From Bdellovibrio sp. (GTDB lineage Bacteria > Bdellovibrionota > Bdellovibrionia > Bdellovibrionales > Bdellovibrionaceae), in assembly GCA_017745015.1 (NCBI GenBank), contig JAGIAF010000028.1, forward strand, positions 8,467-17,678: a DNA stretch of 9,212 nt, read 5' to 3'. The notes below the pieces were generated by a model that saw only the letters and a list, made by a program, of their open reading frames with translations, was not told the DNA's origin and did not search any database. A program made the translations under genes and the position numbers. Shown here in pieces: positions 6,788 to 9,212 of the stretch (the stretch's first letter is position 1; the number at the start of each line of letters is the position of its first letter).

Positions 6788-6843
6788 CACCCTTGGCACT
6801 ATGCGGCTGACTCTCTAGGGAGAGCCAGCCACCTAATGGGGTG
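6788..6843. other. Nested inverted repeats, possible structured RNA or terminator
   Basis: An inner stem pairs GGCTG-A-CTCTC (6805-6815) with GAGAG-C-CAGCC (6820-6830): ten base pairs around one A/C mismatch, with loop TAGG. An outer pair CACCC (6788-6792) and GGGTG (6839-6843) encloses it. It lies in the roughly 190-base spacer between the lipoprotein gene and the exported-protein gene. No T run follows on either strand, so a classical terminator is doubtful. I compared it with the c-di-GMP-I riboswitch consensus and did not find the second conserved GCAAAGCC block. Confidence 0.45.
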
Positions 6844-6887
6844 AGGGAACCCAAAAATTACAAAATCAATTTAACAAGTTCGAGCCA

Positions 6888-7259
6888 TTAGTACGTTTGT
6901 GGGAAGCACTCAGCAGTTCCACGAGAAGTCGTGTAACCGTAGTATGCAACACCGTAGTAGCCGCGGTAAGCAGAGCAAGTGCCTTCAGGCAAGCAGCCGA
7001 TTTGTGTACCAACATAACCAGATTTGCCTTGGCAAACAGGGCCTGTTGTTGAAGTAGATGAAATAGGTTGGCAATAGCCGTTCACTAGTGCCGTGTTAGC
7101 GCTGCAATAAGAGCTAACGTATCCACAACCTGCAGTTGTGTTCACTTGGCCAGAAGCACATGTTGTAGCTGTTGTGCCGCTGTTGTTGCTCTTAGAGCAA
7201 TTTGCCAAGAATAGAGTCATACCAGCCAGTAAAATCGTAAGTAACATATTCGTTTTCAT
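6888..7259 (-). CDS. Small cysteine-rich lipoprotein
   Basis: A 123-residue secreted lipoprotein of no family I recognise. The signal peptide MKTNMLLTILLAGMTLF runs to the lipobox LANC (18-21); Asn at -1 is unusual. Lipidated Cys21 is followed by Ser, which would favour outer-membrane sorting by E. coli rules. The mature part is low in charge, rich in Ser, Thr, Gly, Tyr and Asn, and has eight further cysteines (34, 45, 52, 63, 76, 89, 95, 118), enough for four disulfides. Two stretches, C34-C45 and C76-C89, look like loose repeats of one Gly/Tyr/Thr-containing unit. The tail YRGYYGVAYYGYTT (98-111) is Tyr-rich. ATG 7259 has GAGGG (7264-7268) 4 bases ahead; an upstream in-frame TTG at 7292 lacks a site. 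It is likely transcribed alone from the sigma-54-like promoter at 7304-7320. Confidence 0.85.
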   Translation of the reverse strand: MKTNMLLTILLAGMTLFLANCSKSNNSGTTATTCASGQVNTTAGCGYVSSYCSANTALVNGYCQPISSTSTTGPVCQGKSGYVGTQIGCLPEGTCSAYRGYYGVAYYGYTTSRGTAECFPQTY

Positions 7260-7303
7260 AATTCCCTCATTTGTTTCAAGTTCATGTCTCAATAACCTAC
7301 ATA

Positions 7304-7320
7304 CTCAAGGGTTGTGCCAA
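7304..7320 (-). promoter_or_regulatory. Sigma-54-like -24/-12 promoter of the lipoprotein gene
   Basis: Minus-strand TTGGCACAACCCTTGAG matches the -24 element TTGGCAC exactly and the -12 element TTGCA at TTG, with the required ten bases between GG and G. The one important departure is A instead of C in the -12 GC. The implied start near 7293 gives a leader of about 34 bases holding the GAGGG site, which fits well. A small hairpin (7322-7343) and two AGACAG repeats lie upstream. Confidence 0.5.
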
Positions 7321-7321
7321 C

Positions 7322-7343
7322 ACCGGTATGGGCGAGCCCCGGT
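7322..7343. repeat. Inverted repeat next to the sigma-54-like promoter
   Basis: ACCGG (7322-7326) pairs with CCGGT (7339-7343), and inside it GGG (7330-7332) can pair with CCC (7337-7339) in an alternative arrangement. No T run follows on either strand. It may be a protein site or chance. Confidence 0.3.
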
Positions 7344-7447
7344 TTAAAAGGCATTGGGGCGTTCTTGTTTGAGACAGCGAACCAAAAGAGCCGAAAAAAG
7401 TTAGACAGTCGTCACCCCATAGCTTTAGCGATGGCGGATTCCATATT

Positions 7448-7486
7448 TTCACAACATTCCTTTATTAGAGTTAAGTCATAAGGGAG
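7448..7486 (+). promoter_or_regulatory. Weak promoter and ribosome binding site of the marR-type gene
   Basis: TTCACA (7448-7453) is followed after 17 bases by TTAAGT (7471-7476), a poor -10. AGGGAG (7481-7486) is a good ribosome binding site 9 bases before ATG 7496. The promoter part is tentative; the ribosome binding site is solid. Confidence 0.35.
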
Positions 7487-7495
7487 ACGAACATT

Positions 7496-7990
7496 ATGTC
7501 TAATGTAACTACCGAGATCCAAGCGAAGCCTGCTGAGCAGAACATGGCCTCATCTGAAGAGATGCAATTGCATTTGTTACTGAGAAAGATCACGTCTGAA
7601 TTTGAGACGGCACTAGAAGCTTTCTTTGATTCGTGGGGTATCACAACCACACGCTTTGTGGTCCTGAACCTTCTATATAATAGTCCAAACGGCATGACTC
7701 CAACAGAGACAGCAAAAGCCGTTGGAGTAACCAACGCCACGATCTCTGCGATAATATCGGGCTTGAAGCAGGCAGGGCTGATTCAACCGATTCAGAACGC
7801 GGGGGACAGTCGCTCCTATAGAATGCAGCTTACAGACTCTGGTCTAGAGCTCATGCGCAAGATCTATCCGGCCTATAATGAAAACATAATGAGACTGTGG
7901 TCGCAGTTTGATTCTGCAGAGAAAAAGAACCTCGGCAACCTAATGACTCGAGTGAGTCAGCTTTTAGGAGTTATGGGAAAAAGCCGATAG
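7496..7990 (+). CDS. MarR family transcriptional regulator
   Basis: A 164-residue winged-helix DNA-binding protein that would act as a dimer in the cytoplasm. After a 20-residue polar extension, helices from about 22 to 60 form the usual N-terminal dimerisation part (LHLLLRKITSEFETAL). The helix-turn-helix is at about 68-93 (TPTETAKAVGVTNATISAIISGLKQAG). The wing has the family Asp-Arg pattern at 104-106 (GDSR) followed by YRMQLTDSG (108-116). C-terminal helices (about 114-160) complete the dimer interface. No cysteine is present, so a thiol-oxidation sensor of the OhrR type is unlikely; the ligand is unknown. It is first in an operon with the prodomain-like gene (9-base gap) and the protease, and probably controls them and itself. 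MarR-type control of secreted proteases is known from Bacillus ScoC, a functional analogy only. Confidence 0.93.
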   Translation: MSNVTTEIQAKPAEQNMASSEEMQLHLLLRKITSEFETALEAFFDSWGITTTRFVVLNLLYNSPNGMTPTETAKAVGVTNATISAIISGLKQAGLIQPIQNAGDSRSYRMQLTDSGLELMRKIYPAYNENIMRLWSQFDSAEKKNLGNLMTRVSQLLGVMGKSR

Positions 7991-7999
7991 AAATCAAGT

Positions 8000-8767
8000 A
8001 TGAAACGCGTCTTTGTCATAGCAGTTATTATTGTGCTGGGAGTAGTCCTCTTTTGGTGGGGTCACCGTTCGCGCAATGAAACTGCGGTGATGACTCCGGC
8101 CACGGAAGTCGTGCAAGACGACGCCAGTACTTCTGATACTTCAACTTATCCAGAGAGTGCTTCTTCCGGCGCAAATTCTGATTCCTCTCCAAGTGCAGGA
8201 GCCGCTTCCGGCCGGGGCACAGCGGGGGAGGAAGAAGCTCCTTTGCAAATGCGTGCGCGTGATTTGAATCAACTTGTCGATAGCACTTCGAATTTATGGA
8301 AGCGTCCAGCGCCGGCAGAGCTAAGTAAGCCTGTGCTCTTGAGTGAAACTCGTTGGAAATTATGGCACGGCATGAAGGCCGTTCCGGCTTCTGAGTTTCG
8401 CAGTGACCGTGACATGGCCAGCGGCCGTGTCGGCGGCTTTGTCTTAGTAGAAGATCCGTCTCTTCAAGATGATATGCAGAACTTCTCTGCGAACAAACCC
8501 ATGGTGGTCTATAACGAACGCCTGCAAACAACTGGCGTGGTCACGGGTTCCATTCAAATAGTTTTAAATCCTGGTGTGAATATCGAAGAGCTTGTGAAGG
8601 ATTACGGTCTGAAGGTCGTCGCAAGTTTTCCGGAAACACGTGTTTATTTTCTCACAGCTCAATCAGACACTTTTGATTTGGGTTCTTTATTGAACGTTTT
8701 AAAAAGAGATGCTCGCGTCAATGATGCGAAGCTTGAGATTGTGAGCCGCAACTATGAAAAGAACTAG
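8000..8767 (+). CDS. Membrane-anchored protein with a subtilisin-prodomain-like C-terminal domain
   Basis: A 255-residue protein. Residues 4-20 form one hydrophobic segment, probably an anchor; positive residues on both sides (K2, R3; R23, R25) leave the orientation open, although export is expected. Residues 26-80 are a Ser/Thr/Ala/Gly/Asp-rich linker. Residues 85-165 are an unrecognised segment. Residues about 180-250 show the strand-helix-strand-helix-strand pattern of S8 protease prodomains: SIQIVLNPG (184-192), NIEELVKDYGLKVVASFP (194-211), RVYFLTA (214-220), a helix LGSLLNVLKRD and RVNDAKLEIV (239-248), like the V..AEP end of prodomains. The start ATG lacks a clear Shine-Dalgarno and follows the marR-type stop by 9 bases, suggesting coupling. 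It overlaps the protease gene by 14 bases. I infer a chaperone or inhibitor of that protease; the fold call is by pattern, not by search. Confidence 0.75.
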   Translation: MKRVFVIAVIIVLGVVLFWWGHRSRNETAVMTPATEVVQDDASTSDTSTYPESASSGANSDSSPSAGAASGRGTAGEEEAPLQMRARDLNQLVDSTSNLWKRPAPAELSKPVLLSETRWKLWHGMKAVPASEFRSDRDMASGRVGGFVLVEDPSLQDDMQNFSANKPMVVYNERLQTTGVVTGSIQIVLNPGVNIEELVKDYGLKVVASFPETRVYFLTAQSDTFDLGSLLNVLKRDARVNDAKLEIVSRNYEKN

Positions 8768-9212
8768 AGTCTTTGGCATAGTCGCTGGACTCGCAGTCGT
8801 GAGTTCTTTGAGTCTGTTTTTTACGAACTGCTCAAATATGGGTTTTGAATTAGCTGAAGAAGCCTGCGAGATCACTGATAACGGCGATCCATTTTTGAGT
8901 TACTCTTGGCATTTAGCGAACTGTGGGCAGAGTGTCTTTGCTAAGAATGTCGGCGCCAAGGGCGTCGACTTGAATCTTAAGAAGACTTGGGCTCAGGGTA
9001 TTTATGGGCAGGGAGTTAAGATTCGCGTTTCCGATGATGGTCTTCAAGACGGTCACGAAGATTTAACTGGGAACTTTTCTTATAGTTCGAACTCTCGCGA
9101 TTATTCTATTTCTTCAAGTGGCCCATGGAATTCATTAACCGCACCTCCTAAGTCGACTTCTGATAATCACGGGACTTCAGTGGCAGGATTGATTGCAGCC
9201 GTGGGCTGGAAC
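8754..9212 (+). CDS. Subtilisin/kexin-like serine protease lipoprotein, C-terminus cut by window edge
   Basis: The first 153 codons of a family S8 endopeptidase, probably tethered to the outer membrane or periplasmic face. The signal peptide MKRTRVFGIVAGLAVV leads to an FTNC lipobox with Cys26 (Asn at -1, like the lipoprotein at 6888-7259). Only about 25 residues follow before the catalytic-domain start YSWHLANCGQ (50-59). The catalytic Asp94 is in RVSDDGLQDGHEDL (91-104) and the catalytic His139 in NHGTSVAGLIAA (138-149). The DDGL and W/HL-N-GQ wording is of the kexin/proprotein-convertase branch. The Ser motif must lie beyond the window. Cys38 and Cys57 could form a disulfide. The start overlaps the upstream gene by 14 bases and has no strong ribosome binding site, so it is probably translationally coupled. 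No prodomain is encoded in this gene's N-terminus, in contrast to most S8 enzymes. Confidence 0.92.
   Translation, partial: MKRTRVFGIVAGLAVVSSLSLFFTNCSNMGFELAEEACEITDNGDPFLSYSWHLANCGQSVFAKNVGAKGVDLNLKKTWAQGIYGQGVKIRVSDDGLQDGHEDLTGNFSYSSNSRDYSISSSGPWNSLTAPPKSTSDNHGTSVAGLIAAVGWN

Noticed and set aside
6745..6870. Possible c-di-GMP-I riboswitch, suggested by GGCAAA followed by a weak stem
   Set aside because: The conserved ACGCAAAGCC block and the GTAGC block are absent, and no plus-strand gene follows.
6836..7420. ATGGGGTGA at 6836-6844 and its reverse complement at 7412-7420 flanking the lipoprotein gene
   Set aside because: A nine-base match between two spacers of this size is expected by chance fairly often; no duplication or other mobile-element sign is present.
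8028..8531. Minus-strand open frame of 167 codons inside the prodomain-like gene
   Set aside because: Composition rich in Arg, His and Cys is typical of an antisense shadow, and the plus-strand gene fits the operon.

Overview
The window reads as a compact stretch of chromosome from a Gram-negative predatory or delta-type bacterium, most likely a Bdellovibrio relative. The assignment is an inference. It rests on moderate base composition, a HAMP-less chemoreceptor, small cysteine-rich lipoproteins and a kexin-like lipoprotein protease beside genes common in proteobacteria. No rRNA, tRNA, CRISPR array, insertion sequence or phage gene was seen, and no gap between genes exceeds about 300 bases.

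Left part (1-2121, all minus strand): the first 408 codons of a CoA-acylating methylmalonate-semialdehyde dehydrogenase (mmsA), whose Shine-Dalgarno sequence lies inside a perfect 10-bp inverted repeat. Upstream is a two-gene unit, a DUF1904 tautomerase-like protein followed with no gap by the D-aminoacyl-tRNA deacylase dtd. A short divergent spacer leads to a plus-strand chemoreceptor with an sCache_2-type sensor (2281-3735).

Centre (3741-6693): a DUF924 protein convergent with the chemoreceptor. Divergent from it is a two-gene operon, a YjgR-type HerA-like ATPase followed with no gap by a DUF2127 membrane protein. A small exported protein of unknown function is convergent with DUF2127, and the two stop codons share one CTAG.

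Right part (6694-9212): a spacer with a nested stem structure, a small cysteine-rich lipoprotein (minus) behind a good sigma-54-like promoter, then a plus-strand operon of a MarR-type regulator, a membrane-anchored protein ending in a subtilisin-prodomain-like domain, and the N-terminal third or so of a subtilisin/kexin-like lipoprotein protease.

The most interesting system is this last one. The protease goes almost directly from its lipid anchor into the catalytic domain, and the prodomain-like module is encoded by the separate, overlapping upstream gene. This looks like a protease whose folding chaperone or inhibitor is supplied in trans, under a MarR-type regulator in the same operon.
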